Assembly: GCA_902776765.1 (NCBI GenBank)
Contig: CACYRP010000025.1
Location: forward strand, 1 to 52,862
DNA: 52,862 nt
DNA from: Fibrobacter succinogenes
GTDB lineage: Bacteria > Fibrobacterota > Fibrobacteria > Fibrobacterales > Fibrobacteraceae
Direction of reading: 5' to 3'
The notes below the pieces were generated by a model, which was given only the letters and a program-made list of their open reading frames with translations, was not told the DNA's origin and searched no databases. The position numbers and the translations under genes are program-made. Shown piece by piece: positions 7,909 to 16,731 of this stretch. Positions within the stretch are counted from its first letter, which is position 1. Each line of letters begins with the position of its first letter.

Positions 7909-8745
7909 TTAGTGATTTTCGAAATTTGCGACATCCACAGAGAACATGCGCCAAAGCCTTGAGGCAAACGGTGTTGCCCATTCTTTTTCAGGCGCCACGC
8001 GAGTTGTGGTTGCGGCAGTAAACTTGGAGTACGTGAGGCAAACGAGTTCGCCATAGCGGGCATCCCACATGCTCCATACGATTTGCCATTTGAATCCACC
8101 TTTTTTACCTAAGTCGGGATCCATCGTGACATCCATGATAAGGGGAATTGTCAAATAGCGGAGTTCATAGCGGCTTGCGATTTTATTGAGCAAATCCTTG
8201 AGTTCAAACGGCAGCTGGCGCGTCAAAGTCTGTTCAACGCCATCGCGTTCTTCCCATGGAGTTACATCATCGAGGCGTTTGCCTTCGACAAATTTTTGCG
8301 CAAGAAGTTTTACTGATAAAGTATCAACATAAGCAGAATCCACATCGGGGATACGCATTCCCGGAAGCATGAGTTCGCGCGTCATTTTGGGGAAAGCCTG
8401 AACAAAAAGCGAATCTTCGACGCGGGCAAGGTCAAAGTCAACCGCATCGGCACTAAAGCTGTGGCACATTTTGCATTTTTCGGGGCGGTTCGCAGTCACC
8501 TTGAGCGCAGGGAATACGCCAACGACCGCATTCGAATCGATACGGCTGAATGCCACGGGATTCCATTCGCGGTAAAACTTTTCGTCGGTGATTTTGAGTT
8601 CTATTTCGCCTTGTGTGCCGCATTCCGTGCAAGGAGCATCGGCCATGCCATCGTCACCAGCGGGGGCAGAATCACGCGAGCCTGCGCAAGAAGCAAGGAA
8701 CGCCACGGAAAAAATCGCAAAAAGCGGAACATACAAAAATCGCAT
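7909..8745 (-). CDS. Lipoprotein with a single CxxCH motif
   Basis: The signal peptide ends in lipobox LASC. The start at 8745 is used because AGGAG lies six bases before it; the ATG two codons earlier directly abuts that site. After the lipidated Cys come a linker with CTEC (CxxC) and then CKMCH, which matches the CxxCH pattern for covalent haem c attachment but could also bind a metal. Only one such motif is present and no distal axial ligand can be assigned. The remaining 190 or so residues, with FKWQIVWSMWDARYGELVCL, are not recognised. It appears monocistronic, with repeat-filled gaps on both sides. Confidence 0.75.
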   Translation of the reverse strand: MRFLYVPLFAIFSVAFLASCAGSRDSAPAGDDGMADAPCTECGTQGEIELKITDEKFYREWNPVAFSRIDSNAVVGVFPALKVTANRPEKCKMCHSFSADAVDFDLARVEDSLFVQAFPKMTRELMLPGMRIPDVDSAYVDTLSVKLLAQKFVEGKRLDDVTPWEERDGVEQTLTRQLPFELKDLLNKIASRYELRYLTIPLIMDVTMDPDLGKKGGFKWQIVWSMWDARYGELVCLTYSKFTAATTTRVAPEKEWATPFASRLWRMFSVDVANFENH

Positions 8746-8822
8746 AGACATCTCCTAGCAAAGCGAGCAAAACATACACCCAAAGAATTTTGATTCTCTT
8801 TCAAATAATAAAAAAATTATGG

Positions 8823-8843
8823 GTCATGCGCTTGCGCAATGAC
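8823..8843. repeat. Short dispersed palindrome, with partial second copy
   Basis: GTCATGCGCTTGCGCAATGAC is an imperfect palindrome. A related half-copy, GTCATGTGCTTGCACAA, lies at 8900-8916 in the same gap. Both resemble the GTCAT-bounded palindromes scattered elsewhere in the window. Confidence 0.65.
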
Positions 8844-8941
8844 ATACGAGGCGAGAACAGCAAGATTGAACTCGTTCATTCTTATTGCCGAGCCGTAAAG
8901 TCATGTGCTTGCACAACAACGTTGCAACAAAACGCTACTAG

Positions 8942-9373
8942 CTAATCTAGCATTATTGTAAACGGGCCGTCATTCACAAGACTCACTTGCATGTCCGCGC
9001 CGAATTTTCCAGTTTCGACAATCGCAACTTCTTTTTTGCACTGCGCTATGATGTACTCGTAAAGTTCGTTTGCTAGCGTCGGGTTCCCAGCGCCGTTGAA
9101 TGTCGGGCGGTTGCCCTTGTTGCAGTTGAGCGTGAATTGAGAAACAAGCAATAGCGAGCCACCGACATCCTTGATAGAGAGGTTCGTTTTACCATTTTCG
9201 TCAGCAAAGATGCGAAGCGCAAGCATTTTCTTGATGAATCGGTCGGCAATTTCGCGGGTGTCACCCTCGCCTACGCCAATCAGCACAAGGAAACCCTTGC
9301 CATCAATTTTTCCGACAGTCTGTCCGTCAATATCGACTTGAGCTTTTGTAACTCGCTGTATTAAAAATTTCAT
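8942..9373 (-). CDS. dtd: D-aminoacyl-tRNA deacylase
   Basis: Dtd hydrolyses D-amino acids mischarged onto tRNA, and also glycine on tRNA-Ala, in the cytoplasm. The 143-residue length is typical. The diagnostic motifs are [12 protein letters not shown] in the centre and the C-terminal DGPFTIML, corresponding to the family's SQFTL and Gly-cisPro active-site elements. The N-terminus [17 protein letters not shown] is also typical. It lies downstream of the asparaginase gene on the same strand, about 195 bases away, and is probably separately expressed. Confidence 0.96.
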   Translation of the reverse strand: MKFLIQRVTKAQVDIDGQTVGKIDGKGFLVLIGVGEGDTREIADRFIKKMLALRIFADENGKTNLSIKDVGGSLLLVSQFTLNCNKGNRPTFNGAGNPTLANELYEYIIAQCKKEVAIVETGKFGADMQVSLVNDGPFTIMLD

Positions 9374-9567
9374 TTTTAATTACTCTAGAATTAATTGTTT
9401 TTGAAACGCAAAAAGTACGTCATGCGGGCGGGGCCCCAGCTCGGAGTGGATGCTTTCAGCATCAGCAATTACGGCTCAGCTATGTTTGCACAAGTGCAAC
9501 CGCAGCATTCGCCTTTGATCGGTCATGTGCGCCTGCAAGCAGTCGCCCGCGACTCTCGTTTTGCTCG

Positions 9568-10593
9568 CTACTGCGAAGAAAACATCTCTTGGATTTTCGC
9601 AGGTTCTTTTGTGACAGTCAACGCCAAGCGCAAAAGCACGGCAGCCTTTGCTGACGGCAGGCCGTATGCAGCAATCGTTCCCGGCACAAGAAGCTGTTCT
9701 GGGACAATGGAGCCGCGATTGATTCGCGTTGAAACAACCACAGGGATTTTTTTTTCGACAACTTCATGGATTGCATCCACCCAAGTGCGCGAAAATTCAC
9801 CGGCACCAGCGCCAGCAATGACAAGCCCAGCCGAGCGTTCCGCCGCAAAGCGTACGAGCTCTGCATCGGCATCGGCGTTAAAGTAAAGAACGGAAACACG
9901 CGGGAGGGAACGCAAAGAGGAAACGTCGAAACGAGAAATAATGGATTCCCTCCCTTCGGTCGAGAATGACGAGAATGCGTCCAAATCGTTCGCATGGATT
10001 TTCTGCACAGTGCGGGCGTCCATGAGTTTGCCGGCGAAGGCAACGTAAACAGCACTGAATCCTATCGCCTTTGGCTCCAGGATGACAGAATTCGGGCATG
10101 ACAGGGCTACCGCGCTTTTCACGGCAAAGAGGAGGTTTGCGGGACCGTCTGGTTCCGCTGCTGTTGCGGGCCGCATCGAGCCTGTCAAAATCACAGGTTT
10201 CGCGGCATTCCCGGCGGCATTTCCAACGACACCAGCGCAGTCCATACTTTCACCAGCGACATTCGGAGCAAAACCACCAAGCGTCAAGCTCAAGAAAAAC
10301 GCCGTTTCTTCCATGGTATCGGTCCCGTGCATGATCACGACGCCATCAACATCGCTTCGCTGCAAGAGTTCTTCAATCCGCTTCGCCAAAGCAATCCAGA
10401 TTTCAGAAGTGACATCGTCCGAATTGATATTGCAAACTTGCTCCACGCAAATGTTTGCCACATTCTTCAATTCCGGGATGGCATCAATCAGCGTCTGCGC
10501 CTTGATCGATCCCGACTTGTACCCAATATCCTTACCTTGCTCGCCCGCGCCTGCAATAGTGCCGCCTGTCGCTAAAATCACGATATTTTTCAT
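9568..10593 (-). CDS. ansB: L-asparaginase, type II-like sequence without signal peptide
   Basis: The enzyme hydrolyses L-asparagine to aspartate and ammonia. TGGTIAG holds nucleophile Thr12, and HGTDTMEE holds Thr91-Asp92. The end (ALTVTKEPAKIQEMF) matches E. coli asparaginase II closely. No signal peptide is present, so it should be cytoplasmic, unlike the periplasmic E. coli enzyme. Compared with that enzyme there is extra sequence after FFLSLTL (GGFAPNVAGESMDCAGVVGN) and around SCPNSVILEPKAIGF. The second stretch, and the segment around 9943-9970, contain DNA resembling dispersed intergenic repeats. The ATG overlaps the stop of the upstream TPR/HExxH gene (ATGA), so the two are translationally coupled. 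Confidence 0.9.
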   Translation of the reverse strand: MKNIVILATGGTIAGAGEQGKDIGYKSGSIKAQTLIDAIPELKNVANICVEQVCNINSDDVTSEIWIALAKRIEELLQRSDVDGVVIMHGTDTMEETAFFLSLTLGGFAPNVAGESMDCAGVVGNAAGNAAKPVILTGSMRPATAAEPDGPANLLFAVKSAVALSCPNSVILEPKAIGFSAVYVAFAGKLMDARTVQKIHANDLDAFSSFSTEGRESIISRFDVSSLRSLPRVSVLYFNADADAELVRFAAERSAGLVIAGAGAGEFSRTWVDAIHEVVEKKIPVVVSTRINRGSIVPEQLLVPGTIAAYGLPSAKAAVLLRLALTVTKEPAKIQEMFSSQ

Positions 10594-11600
10594 CTTACAG
10601 ACTCCAACAAATCCTGAGCGGTTGTTTCATAATGTTTTTTCAAGGAGCCATCCATTCCAAGCTCACGAAGATCCTGCAAGCACTTGGCAAACTTGCGGAA
10701 GGCATCCGGACCACCGCCATCACGCCACAAAAGTTCTTCGACCATCCGTCTCGAGAACCAGTAAAGCTTTTTCACCGTTGCCGAATCCTTCTCTTTCACA
10801 AAAGGTTTTCTCAACGATTCAACGCTCGGGTAAGCCCCCAACGGGCGCTCTTCATTGTTATGCGAGCCGTCAATCACCTGCGCAATTCCCTCGTTCATCC
10901 AGCAGGGCACATTCGCATGCGTCATCGCACGAACAAACGAATGCGTCAGTTCATGGAATAGCACCGGGCGGTAAACATCACGATACGCCATCATGTTCAC
11001 AGGCACACGCAACTTGCCGTCAAATACAGCCGCAACCCAGTCCGGGCGCGGTCCCGTTCCCTGATATTCCTTATCCTCATACAGCACAAGACTCATCTTG
11101 TTTTCGGGCAAATAGTCGAACAAATTACTAATCGAATCGTAGGCAACTTCCAAAACGGCAAGCGCTTCCATCACGTCTTTTTTCGAAGGGCCGCCGTCAA
11201 ATTCCAGGCGGAAATGCATGGACTTTTCAACGCCGAGATTTTTTAATTCCTGTTCCAAAGCATTTGACTTTTCAACAAGATAATCTAAATCCTTGTGTTT
11301 AAAATTCAGCGATTCAATATAGCTGATACATTCCTGATAACGTTCCTGTTCAAAGAGAATCCCCGCCATGTGCATCTGTAAATTCGTATCGTTCGGTTCC
11401 GACTTTAAAAGTTCCCGGACATAATGCTCGGCACACTTCCAGTCGCCAACTCGAATGCACTTATTTGTCATCGCAATCATGTCTTCATATCGAATGCGTT
11501 CTTCGACTTTTTTTTCGTAATACAGGTACCCCGCAAGCATCAAAACATACACCGGCAAAAGGCAAACCGTTCGCTTGATCCAATTAGATTTATTCTTCAC
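10590..11600 (-). CDS. Membrane-anchored TPR protein with gluzincin-type HExxH site
   Basis: A single N-terminal membrane helix (VCLLPVYVLMLAGYLYY) is followed by TPR-like repeats (residues about 40-110), then a domain containing FHELTHSFVRAM and CWMNEGIAQ. His-Glu-x-x-His plus the downstream Glu of NEG is the zinc-binding arrangement of gluzincin peptidases of the MA clan. The catalytic part should therefore be extracytoplasmic, consistent with an envelope peptidase; the substrate is unknown. It overlaps the asparaginase start by four bases. Confidence 0.8.
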   Translation of the reverse strand: MKNKSNWIKRTVCLLPVYVLMLAGYLYYEKKVEERIRYEDMIAMTNKCIRVGDWKCAEHYVRELLKSEPNDTNLQMHMAGILFEQERYQECISYIESLNFKHKDLDYLVEKSNALEQELKNLGVEKSMHFRLEFDGGPSKKDVMEALAVLEVAYDSISNLFDYLPENKMSLVLYEDKEYQGTGPRPDWVAAVFDGKLRVPVNMMAYRDVYRPVLFHELTHSFVRAMTHANVPCWMNEGIAQVIDGSHNNEERPLGAYPSVESLRKPFVKEKDSATVKKLYWFSRRMVEELLWRDGGGPDAFRKFAKCLQDLRELGMDGSLKKHYETTAQDLLESVR

Positions 11601-11714
11601 AATACAATTTCCATCAAATAATTCCCATATAATTCTAGTAATTAAATCTGCAAGGGAGATTTAATCCTTTAAATTATTTTTATAATTCCATTAAAAGTTC
11701 TACCCTACCCCTTT

Positions 11715-12350
11715 ATGTTTAATCTTTACCCACAGCTCCTAAAACTCGTCGTCTGGCTATACGACGTTGTCAACTGCGGAAGAGACTTTGAAGGCACGGC
11801 AACCGTAAGCGGAATCGTTCTCGTTGTACTCATACTGACCCCCGTCATCGTTGGATTTATCCTCAACCTTCTAGAGCGGCTGGAATTCAAATTTTTCTGC
11901 TATTTTTTTGGTTACAGAGTAGCTTTCTATATCGTAAACTACGCGACCATTGCAGGCACCATCCTTCACGAGCTATCACATACTTTATTCGCATTCATCA
12001 CTGGCGCTAAAGTCACTGAAGTGAGTTTTTTTGACCACGATGGCGAGGCTCTTGGGCACATCGCCTACCGACCACAGGGGCCGTTCTTTTTACAAGCCAT
12101 CCAGCATTCACTTACTGCCTGCGCTCCAGTCATTATGGGTTTTGCGGGGGTCGTAATTACTTCGTACTTTTTTCTTACAACAACTTATGGCGTTTGGGCA
12201 CAAATTCTATTGATATACCTGGGAATTTCCATCATAAACCACTCCTCCATGAGTTCTATCGATATCAAGCATTACTTTCAAGGAATCTGGGCCGTTTCCA
12301 TCCCGCTATTCATCGCTATATTCATTTTTTGCCGCTCCACCATCTCCTAA
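11715..12350 (+). CDS. M50-like membrane metallopeptidase homologue
   Basis: The 211-residue protein is strongly hydrophobic, with about five membrane segments. TILHELSHTLFAFITGAKV places HExxH within a membrane helix followed by a Gly-containing turn, as in M50 site-2-type proteases. The family's second metal motif (NxxPxxxLDG) is not evident; NHSSMSSIDIKHY occupies the corresponding C-terminal region, with Asp in SSIDIKH a possible third ligand (inference). There is no PDZ domain. Short single-domain homologues of this kind are of unknown function. The ribosome binding site is weak and the gene appears monocistronic. Confidence 0.7.
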   Translation: MFNLYPQLLKLVVWLYDVVNCGRDFEGTATVSGIVLVVLILTPVIVGFILNLLERLEFKFFCYFFGYRVAFYIVNYATIAGTILHELSHTLFAFITGAKVTEVSFFDHDGEALGHIAYRPQGPFFLQAIQHSLTACAPVIMGFAGVVITSYFFLTTTYGVWAQILLIYLGISIINHSSMSSIDIKHYFQGIWAVSIPLFIAIFIFCRSTIS

Positions 12351-12451
12351 GTAGCCCTCAAGATCCGCAAAGTATTCCAAGAGCCCCTTCCGTATGTAAA
12401 ATGCAAGTGCGTAGATAAAAATTTTAAAGTATATTTAACGTAGGTTTGGTT

Positions 12452-13282
12452 ATGGCAGAAATCTTTGATTACGATGATTACCGAGACATGATCAAGGATT
12501 ACTACTTGGAGCACAAAAAGCACAACTCCTTGTATTCCTTTAGTACTCTCGGCAAGACGCTTGGCTTGGATTCAAGTCACGCTTATTATATAGTTCAAAA
12601 AAAACGAAATCTTCCCGTCCACGCAGTTCCCGCCGCAAAAAAAATGCTCGGGCTCGACGGCCGCGGAGCAGCCTATTTCGATTTGCTGATTGTCGCCTCG
12701 CGCACAAAGTCCGAAAAGACCAAGGCAGAAATTCTGCAAAAGGCATTCCAGCTTCGCGATGTCAAGCGCCATCTACTCAAGGATAACGAACTCAGATACC
12801 TTAGCGCTTGGTGGACCATCGTCGTAAGAGCGCTCATCGAGGTGAAACACGGCAACGTGGACATCCCGGAAATTGCGAACAGCGTCATTCCGCCCATCAC
12901 CGAAGAACAAGCGCAAGAGAGCATCGAAATTTTAAAATCGCTGGGATTTATCCAACCGATCAACAACAACAGCAAAGTTCGCCTCGCCGACCCACACATC
13001 ACGGTCCAAGGCGCCGAAAAAGCCGAAGCCATCCGCAGTTTCCACTCCAAGGTCATGCAGTTCGGCATCCGCTCGCTCAACGAAATTCCGCCCGAAAACC
13101 GAGATATTTCGACAATCACCATGGCCGTCGATGCCAAGGGATTCGAAGACCTCAAAAAAATGCTCAAGGAATTCCGTAAAGAAATCCAGATTCGAGTCGA
13201 TAAGTGCATCGTTCCCGATCGCGTGATGCAGCTGAACCTCGCCCTATTCCCCGTCGCTCAAAACAAGAAGAAGGAAAAATAA
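12452..13282 (+). CDS. TIGR02147-family putative regulator
   Basis: This 276-residue protein matches the pattern of TIGR02147, a large family first noted as paralogous in Fibrobacter succinogenes: an N-terminal YRDMIKDYYLEHKK helix, a helix-turn-helix-like FSTLGKTLGLDSSHAYYIVQKKRN, and a C-terminal half ending in a long amphipathic segment. Members are commonly considered transcriptional regulators, not proven. The ATG at 12452 is preferred to the TTG at 12446 because AGG lies seven bases before it. The stop is one base before the DUF2341-like lipoprotein start, so the two form an operon, a recurring pairing in Fibrobacter. Confidence 0.85.
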   Translation: MAEIFDYDDYRDMIKDYYLEHKKHNSLYSFSTLGKTLGLDSSHAYYIVQKKRNLPVHAVPAAKKMLGLDGRGAAYFDLLIVASRTKSEKTKAEILQKAFQLRDVKRHLLKDNELRYLSAWWTIVVRALIEVKHGNVDIPEIANSVIPPITEEQAQESIEILKSLGFIQPINNNSKVRLADPHITVQGAEKAEAIRSFHSKVMQFGIRSLNEIPPENRDISTITMAVDAKGFEDLKKMLKEFRKEIQIRVDKCIVPDRVMQLNLALFPVAQNKKKEK

Positions 13283-13283
13283 A

Positions 13284-14825
13284 ATGAAAAATTTTAGCAA
13301 GCTTCTTTATTTGGTTCCCTTTGGAATTCTCGCTGCCTGCGGATTAGGCAACGACTCTGCCGGGAATACGACGGAAATCGAAAACGCCATCGCCATTCGA
13401 GTTTTTAACGAAGGAACGCCAGCCGCCAAGGTGCGCTACCAGGTGCTCCCTTCTTGGTACGTTGCCGACACAGCCGAAACAAGCGCTGTAAAATACACCT
13501 ACGAAGGCGAAACCGATACAAACGGTTGGGTTCACATTGACAGGCACGAGAACGGTTCATACATCATCAACTTTACCAAGGGCGATTCTTCCATCGTCTT
13601 GCAGTACACGCTGAACAATCTCAACCACGAGTACACGCTCGACAGCGCCTCGCTCGAAGCCGTTGGTGCGGTCAAGGGTCTTGTAGATTTGCCAGATTCT
13701 GCCAATTACGCTTGGGTTGCCATTCAAGGCACCAACGAAATTATTAAAACCGATTCTCTCGGTCAGTTCGTCATCCGTAAGGCTCCATGCGGAAACCTCA
13801 CGGTAAGCGCCTGGGACGCTCAAGACTTGAGCGCCATCGGCCAAGTTTCTACAACCGTCACGACAAACGACACCATTGACCTTGGGCTTATCGAAAACCC
13901 GAACAAGGTCGTTCCCGAAAACGCAATCCGCTTTATGCCTTCCGAACTGATTTCGGATTGGATGCGCCCGCTCAGTTTCCCGACTGTCCTTGTATTGCGA
14001 TTGACCGACGAGAACTTCGACTTCTCGAAGGCAGCGAAAGACGGCAGCGACATTCGCCTTTACGACGGAAGCGGTGACCTCATCCCGTTTGAAATTGACG
14101 GCTGGGATACGACTCTCAATAGCGCAACACTCAACATCCGTGTTGAAAGTGCTGCAGATACCGTTAGACCGTGGATGCTCATGTGGGGCGACAAGAAAGC
14201 TGAAAAGCTCAAGGACGTGAACGTCTGGAAAGGCCTCAGCGATTCCCTCGTGAATGCGCTCAACAGCGTCACCATATTAAACTTCGAAAGCGGCACCAAG
14301 TATAACGCACTTCCGGCACCGCTGAACAACAAGTTCGACTGGTATGTGCAGCCTCACGATAGCGCTACGGTCAAAAACGATCTCGCCAAGACACCTACAA
14401 ACGGTATTGAAAAAGCCGATAGTTCCATTTTCGGGAAGAACGTGCTCCACGTGCAGTACCAGGCTAACAAGCTTGGACGCTACGTCGTTATCGGAACCCG
14501 CATTGCAGAACACCAGCACGACTTGAGCAAACTCGATTCTGTAGAAGTTTGGATCAAAGGTGATGGAGACTTTGAAATTGTGCTTGAAACCATCGTCGAA
14601 TCCGACACGAACTACAAAACTTCGTACAAAGGAAGTGTCAATAAGGAATGGACTCGCATTGTGGTCACTCCCAAGGACTTCACCAACGCCGATGGCAAGA
14701 GCTACCATGGTTGGGATGTAACCCGTAACAAGATTACGCGCTTCACGATTTTCGTTTACAATGGCTCCGACGTGTGGATTGACAACGTGAAGATGTACGG
14801 GATTAACTTGGACGACTTGCTGTAA
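13284..14825 (+). CDS. Lipoprotein with DUF2341-like and carbohydrate-binding-like domains
   Basis: The signal peptide ends in lipobox LAAC. The 513-residue protein then shows an N-terminal beta-rich domain (about 30-130), a carboxypeptidase-regulatory-like fold (VKGLVDLPDSANYAWV... SLGQFVIRKAP), a DUF2341-like segment (FPTVLVLRLTDENFDFS... LYDGSGDLIPFEIDGW) and a C-terminal jelly-roll resembling CBM11/CIA30 modules (LNFESGTKYN... VEVWIKGDGDFEIVLE... VWIDNVKMYGI). These suggest binding of polysaccharide at the cell surface (inference). It is co-transcribed with the TIGR02147 gene upstream, which may control it. Confidence 0.8.
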   Translation: MKNFSKLLYLVPFGILAACGLGNDSAGNTTEIENAIAIRVFNEGTPAAKVRYQVLPSWYVADTAETSAVKYTYEGETDTNGWVHIDRHENGSYIINFTKGDSSIVLQYTLNNLNHEYTLDSASLEAVGAVKGLVDLPDSANYAWVAIQGTNEIIKTDSLGQFVIRKAPCGNLTVSAWDAQDLSAIGQVSTTVTTNDTIDLGLIENPNKVVPENAIRFMPSELISDWMRPLSFPTVLVLRLTDENFDFSKAAKDGSDIRLYDGSGDLIPFEIDGWDTTLNSATLNIRVESAADTVRPWMLMWGDKKAEKLKDVNVWKGLSDSLVNALNSVTILNFESGTKYNALPAPLNNKFDWYVQPHDSATVKNDLAKTPTNGIEKADSSIFGKNVLHVQYQANKLGRYVVIGTRIAEHQHDLSKLDSVEVWIKGDGDFEIVLETIVESDTNYKTSYKGSVNKEWTRIVVTPKDFTNADGKSYHGWDVTRNKITRFTIFVYNGSDVWIDNVKMYGINLDDLL

Positions 14826-14835
14826 ACGCAGTTTA

Positions 14836-14882
14836 AACGGCAATTAAAAAGCCCCCTCGAAGGGGGCAAAAAAGGCCGTTTG
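14836..14882. other. Nested palindrome at the end of the lipoprotein gene, and the gap to the MATE gene
   Basis: The outer arms AAACGGC/GCCGTTT enclose an inner hairpin, GCCCCCT-CGA-AGGGGGC. Oligo-A tracts flank the inner hairpin on the plus strand, so it would be a T-tailed terminator only on the minus strand. The following gap to 15160 is AT-rich, with a small palindrome TTTGGGG/CCCCAAA (15045-15065) and TGACA-AAA-TGTCA near 15083; no gene is convincing there. Confidence 0.6.
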
Positions 14883-15159
14883 GGATTGAAAACTCTGTTC
14901 GGCCAAGGTCACTTTAATATCATCACGAAGAAGAGTGATCCGAGTCTCCACCCGATACAGAAGCATCAATTCTCCAACACTAATTGATACTATCGAATTC
15001 AATCCCAAATCGGCTGTGTATTGGATACCCGTAAATTATGTTTATTTGGGGATTTTTACCCCAAAGCGCCAAATCCGTTCATTGACAAAATGTCAAATAA
15101 TTGGCAATGCCGCCCAAACAGGCAATTCCGAAAACAAACATTTACAAAGAATTTTTCGC

Positions 15160-15186
15160 AAAAAAGCAGCATTTAAGCTGTTTTTG
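15160..15186 (-). terminator. Terminator downstream of the MATE transporter
   Basis: On the minus strand, AAAAACAGC and GCTGCTTTTTT pair with one bulge around loop TTAAAT, 27 bases after the stop codon. Confidence 0.65.
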
Positions 15187-15212
15187 CACATGCGGAACAA
15201 GCTCTAAGGAGC

Positions 15213-16562
15213 CTAGAACTTCGTGCGCTTTACGTAATAGAAGTAAAGCCCCACAAGAACTGATATGGTCACAACCCAGCTAATTGGGTAAATCACCATG
15301 AGGGATGCGAACGATTTATACTGCGGGAACACAAAGAACACCCAAAGAATACGGATTCCGCACACGCCAGCGACACAAGTAAGCGCTGGTGCAAGCGACC
15401 GCCCCATTCCCGAAAGCGCACTCGAAAAAACATCCAAAAAAACATTGATAAACAAGAGCCCCACCACCACATACATGCGGATAGAACCGATTTCAATAAT
15501 CTCTGGATCAGAGGTAAACACAGAAAGCAAGGGATGGGCAAATATACAGCAGAGCGCGCTCAGCGCAATCGTCGAGATACAACCTAACAAGAGCGTCCAA
15601 CGGACCGCGCTACGGCAACGGGGCATATTTTTTGCGCCATAATTTTGCCCCACAAAAGTCACGCAGGCTTGCGAGAACGAATTGAGCCAGTAATAAACGA
15701 TGAACTCGTAATTGAGGGCCGCGGCAGAAGCGGCTACCGTCGAAGAGCCCAAGCTGTTGATGGCCGATTGCAAGCACACATTGCTAAACGAGAACACGAC
15801 ACCGCGCAGCCCCGAAGGTAGCCCCACGCGCATGATACGGCTCAAGAAAAGCGGCGTCACACGAAGTTTCCAGAATTCCAATTTAAACGGACCGACTTCG
15901 TGGAGCAAGAAATAGAACAAAGTAAGTCCGCTAATGACATTAGCAAAGACGGTCGCAATCGCAACACCCGACACGCTTAAATCAAAGCCCGCCACAAGAA
16001 TCAAATTCAGAACAACATTCACAGCACCCGCGACCATCAGCACGTAAAGCGGGCGCTTCGTATCGCCTTTACCGCGCAAAATCGCTGCGATAAAGTTGAA
16101 CAACATTACAAATGGCATGCCGGTAAAATAAATTTGCAGGTAACGCACCGCCATGTCCAAGATGTCCGAAGGCGTTGAAACCGCCGTAAGGATTGGCCTT
16201 GCAAAAAAGATGCCGACAAACGAAAGCAAAATTCCGCTAAAGAACGACACCATCACCGACGTGTGGACGCTACGGGTCACCGAACGGTAACTGCGTTCCC
16301 CGATGGAATTCGCGACCACCACATTCACCCCGACAGAAATACCCACGAACAAATTGATGAGTAAGTTGATGACGAACGTATTAGCCCCGACGGCGGCAAG
16401 CGCCTTGTCGCCTGCGAACTGGCCCACCACGGCAACATCGGCAGCATTGAATAGCTGTTGCAAAATACTAGTCGCGGCCAACGGAATGGCAAACCTCAGG
16501 ATTTTTCTCCCGAGAGGGCCGTTCAACATATCCATGTTCGTCTTTAACGAAGCCGTAGCCAT
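15213..16562 (-). CDS. MATE-family efflux transporter
   Basis: A 449-residue polytopic inner-membrane protein with about twelve helices in two homologous halves. Characteristic segments are LGRKILRFAIPLAATSILQQLFNAADVAVVGQF at the start, GANTFVINLLINLFVG, and a second-half VGLPSGLRGVVFSFSN with FVGQNYGAKN. MATE proteins export drugs or metabolites in exchange for Na+ or H+; the substrate is unknown here. The start at 16562 is chosen because AGGTG precedes it and it aligns with the family N-terminus. The gene is divergent from ychF with a 169-base shared upstream region. Confidence 0.9.
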   Translation of the reverse strand: MATASLKTNMDMLNGPLGRKILRFAIPLAATSILQQLFNAADVAVVGQFAGDKALAAVGANTFVINLLINLFVGISVGVNVVVANSIGERSYRSVTRSVHTSVMVSFFSGILLSFVGIFFARPILTAVSTPSDILDMAVRYLQIYFTGMPFVMLFNFIAAILRGKGDTKRPLYVLMVAGAVNVVLNLILVAGFDLSVSGVAIATVFANVISGLTLFYFLLHEVGPFKLEFWKLRVTPLFLSRIMRVGLPSGLRGVVFSFSNVCLQSAINSLGSSTVAASAAALNYEFIVYYWLNSFSQACVTFVGQNYGAKNMPRCRSAVRWTLLLGCISTIALSALCCIFAHPLLSVFTSDPEIIEIGSIRMYVVVGLLFINVFLDVFSSALSGMGRSLAPALTCVAGVCGIRILWVFFVFPQYKSFASLMVIYPISWVVTISVLVGLYFYYVKRTKF

Positions 16563-16731
16563 ACAACACCTAAAAACGGGCGTAAATTTAGATTTTCGTA
16601 AGCTCCACTCCAAGGGCATTTTTCTACCTTTACGCCGAAAAAACAGGTGAGAAAAGTCGCTATAGAAAAAAGCGATTGCAAGCACCATAAAATGAGCCGG
16701 CGGAGAATCCCGCCACAAATCGGAGATTATC

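Noticed and set aside
9395..9886. 163-codon plus-strand frame near the asparaginase
   Set aside because: It is mainly antisense to the asparaginase gene, with an improbable composition.
14935..15207. 90-codon frame in the gap before the MATE gene
   Set aside because: There is no ribosome binding site, the codon use is unlike real genes here, and it overlaps the MATE terminator.
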